A stretch of DNA of 64,000 nt from Candidatus Hydrogenedentota bacterium (lineage in GTDB: Bacteria > Hydrogenedentota > Hydrogenedentia > Hydrogenedentales > SLHB01), in assembly GCA_013359265.1 (NCBI GenBank), contig JABWCD010000033.1, positions 1 through 64,000 on the forward strand, read 5' to 3'. Positions 63,832 through 64,000 of this stretch are shown piece after piece; the first letter of the stretch is position 1, and each line of letters opens with the position of its first letter. The position numbers and the translations under genes are program-made. The notes beneath the pieces are model-generated. The model made no database searches, had not been told where the DNA came from, and worked only from the letters and a program-made list of their open reading frames with translations.

Positions 63832-64000
63832 ATGCGTAATCGTATGAGACAAACAGTCGCCGTCATTATGCTCGCCGCGATTGCGCTCCTGCTCGTTTTC
63901 ACATCCTTAATGGACCGGCGCGTGTCTGCCGCGGACGAAACTGCGCCACCAACCGACACCGCCGCCACCACGCCTGACCTGGCCGCGGAAAAAGCCGCGC
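63832..64000 (+). CDS. N-terminal part of an exported protein (cut by window edge)
   Basis: ATG 63832 follows GGAG at 7 nt. The 56 visible residues begin with a basic n-region and hydrophobic stretch (MRNRMRQTVAVIMLAAIALL, then LVFTSLM), a signal peptide or anchor, then a Thr/Ala/Pro-rich segment. Divergent from the TPR gene across a 218-bp gap in which I see no gene. The function cannot be judged. Confidence 0.6.
   Translation, partial: MRNRMRQTVAVIMLAAIALLLVFTSLMDRRVSAADETAPPTDTAATTPDLAAEKAA

Noticed and set aside
1-64000. A prepilin peptidase, tRNA, rRNA, integrase or transposase gene
   Set aside because: I looked for the characteristic motifs and structures on both strands and saw none; the repeats appear without any mobility gene in the window.

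Overview
The window comes from a high-GC diderm (Gram-negative) bacterium. Outer-membrane secretins, a complete type II secretion (T2SS) operon, type IV pilus (T4P) assembly genes, a lipoprotein and a soluble lytic transglycosylase all point to a double membrane. The mix of PEGA/FGE-fold lipoprotein, DUF1080-type sugar hydrolase, giant IPT/TIG and beta-helix surface proteins and CFI-box C-termini fits the PVC/Hydrogenedentota neighbourhood of phyla. That placement is an inference from gene content; no rRNA or tRNA gene was seen.

Layout, right to left along the minus strand, where almost all genes lie. (1) 54.5-46.3 kb: a strong sigma70-type promoter at 54502-54530 precedes two large exported proteins. 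One is 1773 aa and ends in a CFIATAAYGS-type C-terminal anchor; the other is about 827 aa and carries a degenerate internal copy of the same module. (2) 45.8-32.8 kb: a complete T2SS operon in the textbook order gspC-D-E-F-G-H-I-J-K-L-M. Most junctions are tight, including stop/start overlaps at I/J, J/K and K/L. (3) 32.7-32.35 kb: a regulatory stretch with two sigma70-like promoters, each overlapping a perfect palindrome. (4) 32.3-1 kb: a second trans-envelope machine, with two PilB/GspE ATPases, PilT, PilC/GspF, five pseudopilins, a giant beta-helix/IPT exoprotein, a PEGA/FGE-fold lipoprotein, then a covalent PilM-PilN fusion, PilO, PilP and a TPR-containing PilQ-like secretin cut by the window edge. 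(5) 54.6-64 kb: a lytic transglycosylase, a YfhO-like membrane protein, a DUF1080 protein, an apparently frameshifted fucose-isomerase-like gene, a TPR protein and the start of another exported protein.

The most unusual part is the second machine. Its five pseudopilins total about 4000 aa, because the GspK-like subunit alone is 2741 aa, against about 300 aa in ordinary systems. The J- and K-like subunits carry thrombospondin-type-3-like calcium repeats of the form GIDNDGDG..DE, and the K-like subunit also has a lamin-tail-like segment. I infer a calcium-stabilised giant tip complex on a PilT-equipped pilus or pseudopilus, encoded beside a conventional T2SS. No prepilin peptidase (PilD/GspO) is in the window, so both machines must share one from elsewhere.

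A second theme is short-period DNA repeats: heptamer ATTTTGG arrays, 9-mer GTCCTTTNG and ATCTGTGNN arrays, and REP-like palindromes. They sit in and just upstream of the 5' ends of export-signal-bearing genes. In two pseudopilins (gspI and the giant gspK-like gene) there is no usable start codon between the repeat and the mature N-terminus, so the repeats must be translated as part of unusually long leader peptides of about 65 and 58-112 residues.
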